Below, piece by piece: positions 55,582-64,000 of a DNA stretch of 64,000 nt. Both the position numbers and the translations under genes were made by a program. Origin of the DNA: JASHPR01 sp963833885. Lineage in GTDB: Bacteria; Actinomycetota; Actinomycetes; Streptosporangiales; Streptosporangiaceae. Numbering within the stretch: position 1 is the first letter of the stretch; the number at the start of each line of letters is the position of its first letter. The stretch is from positions 80,635-144,634 of the forward strand of contig CAWHZU010000029.1 in NCBI GenBank assembly GCA_963833885.1. The letters run 5' to 3'. Below the pieces are notes generated by a model. That model searched no databases, had not been told where the DNA came from, and was given only the letters and a program-made list of their open reading frames with translations.

Positions 55582-56772
55582 ATGAGTAATGGTGAAGCGC
55601 AGGTCGAAAAGAGTGATGTTGACGCCTGGTTCGACGAAGAGTCAAGCGAGGAGGAGGCAGAGCCTCTCTCGACAGCCCCTGCCGATCCGGCAGTAAAGTA
55701 CGCCGAAAGTCAACTGCGAGTAGTACGCGAGACCAAAGATTATCAATTGGATTACCTGCAGCATGCGCTTCGGCCGGGCCGCGAGCTAATAAATATCTCA
55801 CCAACTTATCAGCGAAGGCTTCGCTGGAATAATAAGAAGAAGTCTCTGCTGATCGAATCCTTCCTTCTAAATATCCCGGTTCCTCCCGTCTTTCTTTTCG
55901 AAACGGATTACAACGCTTATGAAGTTATCGACGGTCGGCAACGCTTGGACGCAGTTAGCTCGTTTCTTGCCAATGATTATGCACTCACGGGTCTAGAATA
56001 TTGGCAAGAACTTAACAAGAAACGATTCAACGATTTGCCAGGCGTACTTCAGAGAGGATTGCTGCGTCGAAGCCTGCCCGCCGTTGTGCTGTTGGCCGAG
56101 ACGAGCAGCATGGAGGAAAGGGGGATTGACGTTCGTCGTGTCCTCTTCGATCGCCTTAATACCGGAGGGATTAGCCTAAATCCCCAAGAGTTGAGAAACG
56201 CCCTTTATCCCGGAAGACTCAATGCGCTACTCATTGAGTTGGCTCGCAGCGAGCCCTTTACTACCGCCTGGAATATACCTCCATATACTCCGGGGGAGGA
56301 AACAGATCCGCCAGCGGAGCTCGCGAACAACCCGCTGTTCGCTTCACTCGCAGATGCGGAGCTAGTTTTGCGTTTCTTCGCATTGCGTGATGCCTTTTGG
56401 ACAGGCAGAGGCTCTCTTCGTCAGATCCTCGATCGCTATATGGAAAGGCAGGCTAATGTAGACGAGGCTACTACCCAAGTGATGCGTGCCGATTTCCTTA
56501 ACCTTCTTCAGAGGCTAGTGGACCTCTTCAATGAACAACCCTTTAGGCTACCTAATGGCCGCCCCAGCAGACCGCTCTACGACGCACTGATGATCGCCCT
56601 CAGCCGAGCGCCAGAACTAGATCTTGTAGCTAATGCGCCAGCTATTAAGAGCGCACTAGCGAACGCTCTGAATGACAGGGGACCGTACGATGTCCTTGTT
56701 GGTCGTGGCAACACCATGGACGCCATACGCTCGCGCGTGGAGCTCGCTGGCGTCATCTTGGGATCTAGGTGA
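55582..56772 (+). CDS. DUF262 domain protein (ParB/Srx-like nuclease fold)
   Basis: The protein is 396 residues. An acidic N-terminal leader (DAWFDEESSEEEAE) is followed by the DUF262 domain at ~65-260: ISPTYQRRLRWNNKKKSLLI, IPVPPVFLFE and the signature EVIDGRQRLDAV (115-126), then VLFDRLNTGGISLNPQELRN. DUF262 is a ParB-related NTPase/nuclease domain found in anti-phage systems such as GmrSD and BrxU-like enzymes. The DUF1524 HNH domain usual in GmrS/GmrD fusions is missing. The HEPN gene 6 bp downstream may supply the second nuclease. Codon use is much less GC-rich than around it, a sign of transfer. Confidence 0.85.
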   Translation: MSNGEAQVEKSDVDAWFDEESSEEEAEPLSTAPADPAVKYAESQLRVVRETKDYQLDYLQHALRPGRELINISPTYQRRLRWNNKKKSLLIESFLLNIPVPPVFLFETDYNAYEVIDGRQRLDAVSSFLANDYALTGLEYWQELNKKRFNDLPGVLQRGLLRRSLPAVVLLAETSSMEERGIDVRRVLFDRLNTGGISLNPQELRNALYPGRLNALLIELARSEPFTTAWNIPPYTPGEETDPPAELANNPLFASLADAELVLRFFALRDAFWTGRGSLRQILDRYMERQANVDEATTQVMRADFLNLLQRLVDLFNEQPFRLPNGRPSRPLYDALMIALSRAPELDLVANAPAIKSALANALNDRGPYDVLVGRGNTMDAIRSRVELAGVILGSR

Positions 56773-56778
56773 ACACCA

Positions 56779-57549
56779 ATGGGGGATGTTGCGTCTAAGG
56801 CTGCGCTATCCGATTTCTCAAGAGACGTGGACCGTGTCGAGCAGCTCCTGAATCTAATCCATGTATTTCGTGAATTTGCTGCCAAAGAAAGTGAGTCCTC
56901 CGGACATGCTCATGATTTGTGGGTCACTGCACAAGGAGTCCGGACGGACTTGCCAATACTTTCGGGTTCAATTCTGCTATATCTGTGTGGGCGTTTCGAC
57001 TACTTTGTGAAGCAGCTAGTTGGAACCGTCGTAGATGATCTAGTAGATAAGTCCGCGACGTACGAGGAGCTTCCTAGTGCGTTGCGCAGGGAGTATTTGA
57101 TCAGCACGCTATCAATAAATCAGAGCCCAAGTAAGTTTGGTTATACCGAGGCAAGTGCTGCTGTCTTGGCCGCTGAGCTAGCAAATAATCTTGCTGGCAA
57201 TACTGTTACTGCTGCTGGCCTGCGGCTAGATGCGGCTACCATAACAATAACCGAATCGAATATGAATCCTGGCACATTGGTTGATCTATTTAAGCGAGTT
57301 GGGATCATCAATCTTTGGGACACGCTTAGCCAACAGCTGCCGCTTAAGGCATACCTGGGGGAAGTCACAAACGCTGGTTGCAAGGCGGCCGCAATAGCAC
57401 GCCTGGAAGATATAATGAATGAGAGAAATAAAATTGCGCACCCAACTGGAACCAGCTCGTTTCCTGATGCTAAGGCTGTACAAGATGTAGCGCAGTATTT
57501 GCGTGTTATAGCTCATGTTCTTGTCGATCTAGCCCTTGCTCCGAGATAG
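56779..57549 (+). CDS. HEPN-like ribonuclease (MAE_28990/MAE_18760 type)
   Basis: The protein is 256 residues, mainly helical. The HEPN catalytic motif R-x4-H is present as ERNKIAHP (Arg 216, His 221), preceded by the RFDYFVKQLV helix typical of these domains. HEPN proteins are RNA-cutting toxins in toxin-antitoxin, abortive-infection and CRISPR systems. It forms a tight two-gene unit with the DUF262 gene, and both share low GC. Family name is given by resemblance. Confidence 0.75.
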   Translation: MGDVASKAALSDFSRDVDRVEQLLNLIHVFREFAAKESESSGHAHDLWVTAQGVRTDLPILSGSILLYLCGRFDYFVKQLVGTVVDDLVDKSATYEELPSALRREYLISTLSINQSPSKFGYTEASAAVLAAELANNLAGNTVTAAGLRLDAATITITESNMNPGTLVDLFKRVGIINLWDTLSQQLPLKAYLGEVTNAGCKAAAIARLEDIMNERNKIAHPTGTSSFPDAKAVQDVAQYLRVIAHVLVDLALAPR

Positions 57550-57632
57550 TATTGGCTCACCTTAAGAAGTCAGCCGGTGAGGGCGTCCGGTCCTAGCCAT
57601 CCGTCCGACAGGCACTCAATCCAAGCTGGGCA

Positions 57633-57696
57633 AGATCACGCGCAAGAGTGGTCATAGGCCATCACGGGTGACGCGAAGCGGCCTTGCGCGTGATCT
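57633..57696. repeat. 14-bp inverted repeat with a 36-nt spacer
   Basis: AGATCACGCGCAAG (57633-57646) is exactly complementary to CTTGCGCGTGATCT (57683-57696). It lies between the HEPN gene and the element backbone genes. It may be a terminator, a module boundary or a transfer-origin-like site. Confidence 0.7.
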
Positions 57697-57767
57697 GCGC
57701 GGCTCAATGCTGGATTACCGGGAGGATGGAGCTCTTGTAGGGCGCGCGCCGGGCGCTGGCTTTTGCA

Positions 57768-59126
57768 GTGGCCCGCTGGCTGGGGCCGGTCTCGGCGGCC
57801 TTGTCCGCGCCGTCGCCGCTGTGGCACGGAGTGCCCAAGGCGGTGGGCGGCGCCCGGAGTGGAGGGTTCCCGGGTGAACGTCTGGCGGCTGTCGGGCGGG
57901 AGCTGCGCCGCATAGGAGTCAGCGCTTGCGTCGCACGGCGCCGGGTTGACACCAGCTGCCAGCTGCGGCCCGGCGCGCTTCGCGCGCCCTTGAAACCGAG
58001 AAGAAAGTCCTCACCGACTGCGGGCGACCCGACCCGGGCGAACAACCCTGGTGTGTTCGGGATCGCCGCGCTGCCGATGCGCGAGGGTGCACCAGTCCAG
58101 CGCGGCCGGGCGTTCTTCTGGGGTGCTCCCGAGAGTCCTGGCCTGATCAAGATCGTTGACGAGCGCATCGCTGCTGCTGGCGGACAGCGCCCGTACCAGA
58201 CCCTAGAGCCTGGCCTGGCACCCTACGCACCACTGTGGGCGGAGATCAGCGGCAGCGCCACCGAGGCCGACAAGGCCGCGATCGCTCAGCAGCTCGCAAC
58301 TCGCGGGGATGGGGACCGCTACAGCAAGGTGCACACCCGCGCTGGTGACGTGCCATCGGGAGCTGCCCGCGTTGGCCGCCTAGACGAGATGGGCGACACC
58401 CTCACCAAGCTGTTCCAGCAGAAGGAAGGCGGGCCGGCCTCGGCGGCTCCCGCAGCGCCCCAGAGCGCCCCTGCAGCTCCGCCAGCTCCTGCGGCGCCAC
58501 AGACGGCGCAGAGCCCCATCGGGACAGGCGTGATGCCACCCGCGGATGAGGCGAAGCTCTGGGGCCTGGTGTGCACTACCCAGGGAGGCATCACCACCCG
58601 CCGAGTCGAGAACGGGGGCCCGATGAAGCGGGTCAACCCGCCGCCCGGTGGCCCGTTCGAGTGGTCCCCGGAGACCATCCGCAAGCAGCTCAACGCCTGG
58701 GAGGCCGTGCACAAGGTCCGCAGGGCCGGCTCCAGCGCGGAGACGTCCTGGCTGCCGAGCCACCTGCAGCCCGTGCCCGATCTGCCTGCCGAACCGCAAA
58801 CGGCCGTTTCAGCACCGGCAGAGCCCGCCGAGCGTGAGGGCTTCACCGAGCACGAGACGGTGATGATCGCCGCTGGCTGGGTTATCGGCGAGCCCGACGA
58901 GACCCGGGCCCGGGCGTTCCTGGCTGAGCGCGGCATGGACGCCGTGATCATCAACCAGGTGCTCAACCTGCTGCGCCACGACCGGGACTACGTCGCCGCC
59001 GAGCTGCGCCGGCTCACCGCGCCAGCGCTCCGGCCCCGCCAGCGCCTGGACGAGGGCGACGAACCAGACGAACAGCTCGACGGCTCCGGCGAGGACGAGG
59101 ACTTGGACGAGGACGCCGCGCCATGA
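57768..59126 (+). CDS. Element backbone protein, unknown (possible C-terminal part of a DNA-translocase-like gene)
   Basis: The open frame is 452 residues with a GTG start, but only the part after ~58,040 looks conserved (NPGVFGIAALPMREGAPVQR, GRAFFWG, PYAPLWAEISGSATEADKAA, GDVPSGAARVGRLDEMG). The first ~90 residues look like unrelated sequence. A Pro/Ala linker, PNG-like KRVNPPPGGPFEWSPETIRK and an acidic tail follow. It may be the fused 3' remnant of a larger transfer or ATPase gene disrupted when the DUF262-HEPN module inserted. I cannot name the family. Confidence 0.5.
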   Translation: MARWLGPVSAALSAPSPLWHGVPKAVGGARSGGFPGERLAAVGRELRRIGVSACVARRRVDTSCQLRPGALRAPLKPRRKSSPTAGDPTRANNPGVFGIAALPMREGAPVQRGRAFFWGAPESPGLIKIVDERIAAAGGQRPYQTLEPGLAPYAPLWAEISGSATEADKAAIAQQLATRGDGDRYSKVHTRAGDVPSGAARVGRLDEMGDTLTKLFQQKEGGPASAAPAAPQSAPAAPPAPAAPQTAQSPIGTGVMPPADEAKLWGLVCTTQGGITTRRVENGGPMKRVNPPPGGPFEWSPETIRKQLNAWEAVHKVRRAGSSAETSWLPSHLQPVPDLPAEPQTAVSAPAEPAEREGFTEHETVMIAAGWVIGEPDETRARAFLAERGMDAVIINQVLNLLRHDRDYVAAELRRLTAPALRPRQRLDEGDEPDEQLDGSGEDEDLDEDAAP

Positions 59127-59130
59127 GCCT

Positions 59131-59238
59131 GCCAACGCTGCCAGCGCTGCCAACGGCGCCAAGCCGCCAACGCTGCCCAAAACGGGCGTGTCCGCAGCTT
59201 AGGGAGGTCCGGAAACAAGATCCGTTGGCAGCGTTGGC
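59131..59238. repeat. Repeated GCCAACGCTGCC motifs with an inverted copy
   Basis: GCCAACGCTGCCA (59131-59143) is followed by variants to 59178, and the exact complement TGGCAGCGTTGGC lies at 59226-59238. The pair can form a long stem just before the next gene and may be a regulatory or origin element of the backbone. Confidence 0.6.
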
Positions 59239-59286
59239 ACCCCTCACACACGCACGTCGTGGAGATCGACAGGAGACAAGATCACG

Positions 59287-60057
59287 ATGACTGCCGAGAA
59301 GGAGCGTCAGCTCCTCGCACGCGCGACCGAGCTGGCCGAGGACGAGGAACTGGTAGAGATGCTGGTCCTCATCCTCGCCCGGGCAAGATCATCCCGGGTC
59401 GAGCCCGATGCGCTGAAGGGACTGGAGACCGCGATCCTCGCGCTCGACGGTGATCCCAAGCCAGCGATGCGCCGGCGCTACGGTGACCGGTTCGGGCACT
59501 ACGTCAACGACGTGGCGATGTTCGAGGCCATGCGCGAGGCCGATGCCGAGATGATGGAGGTCTCCGGCGAAGTCAACGAACTGGACGAGGAGGCTCAGCG
59601 CGATCGCCGCCGGGCCCTCGCCGATCGCCGCAAGGCGGAGACCGAGCTGGCCGCCGCTCAGGCCATGAGGGTCCACGTTCCGTGTGATGGGTGCCACGCC
59701 GCGCGGGAGGCAGCGATCGCCACGGCACGCATGAAGATCGCCGACGCCAAGGAGCGGTTCGATTACGCGACCGACGCGATCGAGATCCTGGGCGATGAGG
59801 TGACCGAGATCCCCATGGCGATCGGGGCCCTCCGCACGGTGCCCGACACCTACGAGGACGTATACGCGCCGGAGCTGGAGTTGATCCGCCGGGATCCCCA
59901 GGCGATGCCCAGGGACGGTGACTTCATTACCGGCCACGGGGCCCGGCTCATGCCGCGCGTGGTGTCGGCCCCTGCGGCCGAAGCCATCCGCAACGCCCTT
60001 CAGGTCGCCGACGGCGGCTGCACGCCCGTCCCCGACGTCGCCGCACCTGGTGCCTGA
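59287..60057 (+). CDS. Element backbone protein with coiled coil and CxxC motif
   Basis: The protein is 256 residues. Residues ~85-155 form a charged coiled coil (EVNELDEEAQRDRRRALADR) containing HVPCDGCHAAREAA, a CxxC with nearby His that could bind zinc. I do not recognise the family. It is followed by two more small backbone genes and the excisionase-integrase pair in the same direction. Confidence 0.6.
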   Translation: MTAEKERQLLARATELAEDEELVEMLVLILARARSSRVEPDALKGLETAILALDGDPKPAMRRRYGDRFGHYVNDVAMFEAMREADAEMMEVSGEVNELDEEAQRDRRRALADRRKAETELAAAQAMRVHVPCDGCHAAREAAIATARMKIADAKERFDYATDAIEILGDEVTEIPMAIGALRTVPDTYEDVYAPELELIRRDPQAMPRDGDFITGHGARLMPRVVSAPAAEAIRNALQVADGGCTPVPDVAAPGA

Positions 60058-60151
60058 GCGCCCACGCGTCCGGCCGGGGCAGACCAGACCGCACGTCCCG
60101 GCCGGGCCGCGGGCGCTCAGGACGCGACCCGAAACCCCCACGGAGGAACCC

Positions 60152-60469
60152 ATGAGCAATAGCCCGACTCACCCGCCGATCGCCGTACCGACGCCATCCA
60201 GCTACTCCGAACAGGCTGAGCGCTACCTGGAGTGGGGAGCCGGCACCGACGCCGGCGCTCGGGCGATCACGGCCGCGCTGCTGTATGTCGGCGCCGCGAT
60301 CGAGGCCGCCGACCGCCGCCAGGCCGACGACACCGACACCGTCGCCGCGATGTTCGACGACCGGCTCACCAGCATCGAAGCCACCATCGACGGCGCCACA
60401 ACCGCGCCAGCGCCACTGTGGCGGCGCACGACGGCCCGGCTGTGCAAGCGCAAGGAACAAAGCCTGTGA
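60152..60469 (+). CDS. Small element backbone protein, unknown
   Basis: The protein is 105 residues from ATG 60152 after a good CGGAGGAA site. The centre is helical and acidic (ERYLEWGAGTDAGARAITAA) and the C-terminus is basic (RRTTARLCKRKEQ). No family is recognised; similar small proteins are common before excisionase genes in actinomycete elements. Confidence 0.55.
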   Translation: MSNSPTHPPIAVPTPSSYSEQAERYLEWGAGTDAGARAITAALLYVGAAIEAADRRQADDTDTVAAMFDDRLTSIEATIDGATTAPAPLWRRTTARLCKRKEQSL

Positions 60470-60574
60470 CGCGCGAACACGCCACGAAGACGGCCCCGGC
60501 GCAAGCCGGCAAGCACCACGCCGGGGCCGCGTACTCCCAGCCAAGCCACTGAGCCAGACAGGAGCACCACCATC

Positions 60575-60856
60575 ATGCCGACGACCACCGCGCAGAGGCG
60601 AGCTGATGACCGCACTCTCCGCCGCACGGCTGCCAGCCGACGGCGCTCAGGAGTGATGGGGGCGGCGCTGCCGAGGACAGCCGCCGACGAATGGCTGACC
60701 GTTGACGAGTTCTGCGCCGAGCTGAAGATCGGACGGCGCACCTACGAGCGATGGCGCAGCCAGGGCATCGCGCCGCGCGCAGACCGGCCGACCCGGAACG
60801 GTCCGTTGCGTATGAGGCGCAGCTGGGTTGATGAATGGGTGGCGAGCCGCGCGTGA
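60575..60856 (+). CDS. Excisionase-like helix-turn-helix protein
   Basis: The protein is 93 residues from ATG 60575 (GGAG 10 nt upstream). The HTH_17/MerR-like domain is EWLTVDEFCAELKIGRRTYE with RWRSQG, and a wing-like GPLRMRRSWVDEWV follows. Such proteins direct the integrase toward excision. The stop overlaps the integrase start (GTGA), so the two are co-translated. Confidence 0.8.
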   Translation: MPTTTAQRRADDRTLRRTAASRRRSGVMGAALPRTAADEWLTVDEFCAELKIGRRTYERWRSQGIAPRADRPTRNGPLRMRRSWVDEWVASRA

Positions 60857-62728
60857 GCGCCGATCATCTGAGCTACAACGTCCGTTTCTGGCGGATCGAA
60901 ACGCGCGCCGGCCCGTCTGTGCGCTGCCGGGTCCGCTGGACCGTTGACGGCAGGCGGTTCGGGCAGCCCTTCGTGTCGATCGAGCTTGCCGAGTCGTTCA
61001 GGGCCCAGCTGAAGGCCGCCGCGAGCAAAGGCGAGGGCTTCGACACCGAGACCGGCCTGCCCCAGTCGCTGCTACGCCAGCGCCGCGACGTGTCATGCCT
61101 CACCCATTGCCAAGAGTTCGTGGCGGCGGTGTGGACGAACGCTGCGGCCAAGAGCCGCGTATCGATCCTGGAGACCCTCATCGTCGTGCTTCCGGTTCTC
61201 ACCCGCGAGATGCCCGGAAGGCCCGACCCGGTGGTGCTGCGGCCTGCCCTGCGCAAGGCGCTCAATCAGAACGAGCACGCCCGCGAGCCCGACCAGGACG
61301 AACGCCGGGCGCTGGCGTGGCTTGACAGGGCTTCGCTTCCCATCAGCGCGCTGAGGGACGGCTCCCGGGTGTGCGACATGCTGGACACGCTCGCCAAATG
61401 CCTGGATGGCACCGCGGCGGCGCCCGACTACTTCGCCCGGCGCCGCCGGGTCATGCATCGGGTCCTGGCCTACGCGGTGCGCAAAAAGCGGCTCGAGCAA
61501 GAACCCGCTGAGCAAGGGCAACCTGCCCGAAGGCTGGAGCCCGCCGGAGAAACCCGAGGACGCGGTCGACCCGAGGTCGGTCGGCAGCCCCGAGCTGATC
61601 GCAATCATGCTCACCTACGCCAGCTACGTCGGGCGGCGGCAGGGGCCGCGGTTCGTGGCGTTCTACGGGTGCATGTTCTACGCCATGATGCGCCCGGCGG
61701 AGGTCACCAGCCTGACCGAAGACGGATGCCACCTGCCCGAGACCGGCTGGGGGCGCCTGGTCTTCTCGGACTCCAGCCCGGCGGCCGGGCGGGAGTTCAC
61801 CGACGACGGCCGCGTTCACGAGGAACGCGGCCTGAAAGGACGCGATCGCCAAACCCGGGCCCGCACCCGCGCCGCCCGAGCTCGCCGGGCCACCCGCAGC
61901 GTCCCTATCCCGCCCGAGCTTGTGACCTTGCTCCGCGACCACATCAGCCAGTTCGGCACGGGCCCTGACGGGCGCCTGTTCCGCAGCGAGAGCGGCAACC
62001 TGGTCCAGCCATCGACCTACTGGCGGCTCTGGCAGAAGGTCCGCGCGCTGGCGCTGACCCCCGCTCAACGCGCCACTCCCCTGCTGCGCAGGCCCTACGA
62101 CCTGCGCCACTCCGGGGTCACCTGGCGTCTGAACTCCCGCGTACCGGCCACCGAGGTCGCCGCCTGGGCCGGCCACAGCGTGGAGGTACTGATGCGCGTG
62201 TACGCCCGCTGTGTCGTCGGCCTGGAAGAGGTCTGGGTCGCCCTTATGGAGGCCTCGCTGCGCTCCCCGGCAGCACCCCGGCCTCAGGCCAGGCCGTATC
62301 AGGCCAGACAGGCGAAAACGGCTCTGGCCAGCACCACAAACACAACGGCGAAGAAAACGGTGACGAGGAAAGGGAAGGCCAGGAGTGAATCGCATTTACC
62401 GGTGTGCAAAGACACGGCGGCGCGAGATTCACATCACGCCCGGTGCCAGGACCGTCCGGAGCCGCTCCGCCCTGGGATGGCTTCGTGCCTGCGGGGCAAC
62501 GGCTGCGAGCAGGCGCGCGGAGTACTGGCTGTGCGGCCGAGAGACCACGCGGTGACGCGGTCGCGCCGCCGTTTCTCCCCCCGCGCCCGCCCGCGAAACC
62601 ACGGCGGTGCTGTATCTATGCTGGTCACAGCTTTTTGGGGGACTGCACTCCGGAGCCGTGTGCGCAGGTTCGAATCCTGCTGGGGGCGCCCACCGCCATC
62701 AGCCCACATACCAGCTGACCTGGGCTAA
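60853..62728 (+). CDS. Tyrosine integrase of the element, with a one-base frameshift
   Basis: Starts at GTG 60853, overlapping the excisionase stop. The N-terminal arm and core-binding domains (VRFWRIETRAGPSVRCRVRW; RRRRVMHRVLAYAVRKKRLE) run to ~61500. There one extra base near 61501 shifts the frame; removing it reads RLEKNPLSKGNLPEGW into the catalytic domain. That part holds YAMMRPAEVTSL (Arg), RRPYDLRHSGVTWRL, WAGHSVEVLMRVYARC (His, Tyr). The conserved part ends near 62270. The frame then runs through attR to 62728 with a tail unlike the family; a second shift near 62310 would give a natural stop at 62388. It catalyses integration at tRNA-Arg. Confidence 0.85.
62648..62690. other. attR: 43-bp direct repeat of the tRNA-Arg 3' part
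   Basis: The sequence is identical to 40509-40551, from the anticodon loop to the CC of CCA. The 5' half of the tRNA is absent, so no functional tRNA is made here. It marks the right end of the 22.2-kb element. Confidence 0.93.
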
Positions 62729-62835
62729 GGCCAGATCGCCTCGCTGACAGGTATGCAGCCAGATGCCGCCGTAGGCGACCCCAAGTCGCGGTTTCCGGAA
62801 CATACGCGGAACGGTCACGAGCCCATCGGGCCAGG

Positions 62836-63671
62836 TCAGCCCCGGGCAAGCTCGTCCTCCATCGGGCTGAACCACCTCTCGTCATCGCCCTCAATGCAGT
62901 GTGCGTAGATTCGCAGCAATACTTCGACCGTGTGCCCGGCCCACTCAGCGACTAATGGTGCGGGGACTCCTGAATTCAGCCGCCGGGAGACACCGGCGTG
63001 TCGGAAGTCATAGGGACGCCGGGCGAGCGGTGAGGCGAGCTGCGCCGGACTGAAGACCTGCTCGCGCGCGCCTTCTGCAGCACACGCCAGAGCGTCGAAG
63101 GCAGAAAGATACCGCCCCGGTAGGTCTGGAACAGCCGACCATCGGGGGCGGTGCCGTGCTCCTGGACGTGCTCGCGGATCATCGTGACGAGCACAGGCGG
63201 GATCGGTACGCGCCGGATCGCGTTACGCAGGCCGCCTTTAGGCCTGCTGGCCTCGTGGACCTGGCCGTCATTCGTCCAGTCGCGCCCAGCGGCGGAGCTG
63301 ATCTCGCTGAACTCCAGCACTCCCCATCCTTGCGTGGGCAAGGTGCACTCATCCAGCAGCAGCGAAGCGGCTTCCGAAGGACGAAGCATGCCGTAGTACA
63401 TGCATCCAAACAGCGCCCGTAGCCGCGGTCCCTGCGTCTGGCCGATGGTGGCGACCGCCGCGATCAGCTTCTCCATCTGGGCCGGGCTTGCGACCCGGCG
63501 ACGATCCACCGCACTAGATACCTCGGGAGACTTCCACTCCGGATCGTCGGCACCATCGAGCGGATTTGCCGAAAGCTGACGCTCGCGCACGGCATACTTC
63601 AACGCCGCGTAGAAGATCCGGCGACGCCGCCGGTAATACTCGGGAGCCGCAGCCGAGCCGTCAAGGCGGCG
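62836..63671 (-). pseudogene. Truncated, frameshifted tyrosine integrase related to the element's own
   Basis: From ~63671 the reverse strand reads EYYRRRRRIFYAALKYAVRE, then MYYGMLRPSEAASLLLDECT and VPIPPVLVTMIREHVQEHG. After a one-base shift near 63,060 it continues as RRPYDFRHAGVSRRLNSGVP and EWAGHTVEVLLRIYAHC to a stop at 62836. It matches the element's integrase motif by motif but is on the opposite strand and lacks the N-terminal half. It is the trace of another element next to the same site. Confidence 0.85.
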
Positions 63672-64000
63672 CCGCTATGCGGCGCCGCATCCGGCGCTCC
63701 CCGCGCCGGCTCTGCGTTGGGACGCCCGCCCGGCACGCCCGCGCCGTCCCAGCCATTGCAGTACCACCAATCTAGGCGGGTCAATCGGCAGCCCGGTGAT
63801 GAGTGCGGCGCAAGGCCGTCATCCTCGGCTTCGATTGTCCCGCTCGCGGCAGCCGCATCAAGGCCGCCTGCGGCGCCCTCCGGGTCGGCTCCGCCGAGCC
63901 TTGACCCGGCCGCCGCTCCCCAGGGATTTGCGCCTGCGAGGACGACGGGCAGGACCAGGTGCTCAGTGAGTACATCCTCTTGCCGACCGCGAAATTAGTA
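63672..64000. other. Right end of the window, no gene recognised
   Basis: A hairpin of two identical self-complementary blocks GCGGCGCCGC (63666-63675 and 63679-63688) separated by TAT lies at the broken end of the integrase remnant. The remaining ~310 bp show no supported coding sequence, although one could begin or end beyond the window. Confidence 0.4.

Noticed and set aside
62648..62690. Second tRNA-Arg
   Set aside because: Only the 3' part is present, the D arm and 5' acceptor strand are missing; it is attR.

Overview
The window is high-GC actinobacterial chromosome. The content and order of the left two thirds (coiled-coil polar scaffold, nucS, cob(I)alamin adenosyltransferase, DUF2550, the complete atp operon, WecA-like transferase, tsaC, prmC, prfA, rpmE, rho) match what is known from Streptomyces and the Streptosporangiales/Thermomonosporaceae-type actinomycetes. 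The genus cannot be fixed from sequence alone.

Region 1 (1-22.7 kb) is chromosomal with accessory patches. It holds the end of a DivIVA/FilP-like protein, an SDR oxidoreductase and an alpha/beta hydrolase, and a small zinc protein divergent from nucS, the actinobacterial mismatch endonuclease. nucS has an unusual in-frame duplication of its catalytic ExK strand, and a decayed serine recombinase lies just downstream. Next come a TcmP-like methyltransferase, a small coiled-coil/membrane pair with an XRE regulator, an ECF sigma factor, a RibD-like deaminase, an aldehyde dehydrogenase, an MFS transporter with no normal start codon, an FAD oxidoreductase, an ASCH-like protein, a large SARP/NB-ARC/TPR regulator, a Gfo/Idh/MocA and a GMC oxidoreductase, a membrane spermidine-synthase-like protein and an adenosyltransferase.

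Region 2 (22.7-40.5 kb) is housekeeping: DUF2550, atpC-D-G-A-H-F-E-B, two AtpI/AtpZ-type genes, a polyprenyl-phosphate GlcNAc-1-P transferase, tsaC, prmC, prfA, rpmE with a strong terminator, rho (broken by two one-base shifts in its low-complexity part), an ArgS-like DALR protein, a single-domain response regulator and tRNA-Arg(CCG).

Region 3 (40,509-62,690) is an integrated element. A perfect 43-bp direct repeat of the 3' part of tRNA-Arg(CCG) bounds it (attL 40,509-40,551; attR 62,648-62,690). An excisionase-like gene and a tyrosine integrase sit beside attR, and a helix-turn-helix initiator-like gene with five dyad repeats sits beside attL. Its cargo looks like a set of conflict systems: (a) a RavA-like MoxR ATPase, a vWA protein and a third protein behind a double operator; (b) a Ser/Thr kinase divergent from a NACHT NTPase with an overlapping small gene; (c) a GntR-type regulator followed by a lower-GC DUF262-HEPN pair. 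A secreted YVTN beta-propeller and a second, complete tyrosine recombinase are also present. Several element genes are interrupted by one-base shifts, mostly +1, while the protein sequence stays conserved in the alternate frames. This is either recent decay or a base-calling problem.

Region 4 (62.7-64 kb) carries a truncated, frameshifted relative of the element's integrase on the opposite strand, which suggests that elements have accumulated at this tRNA site.
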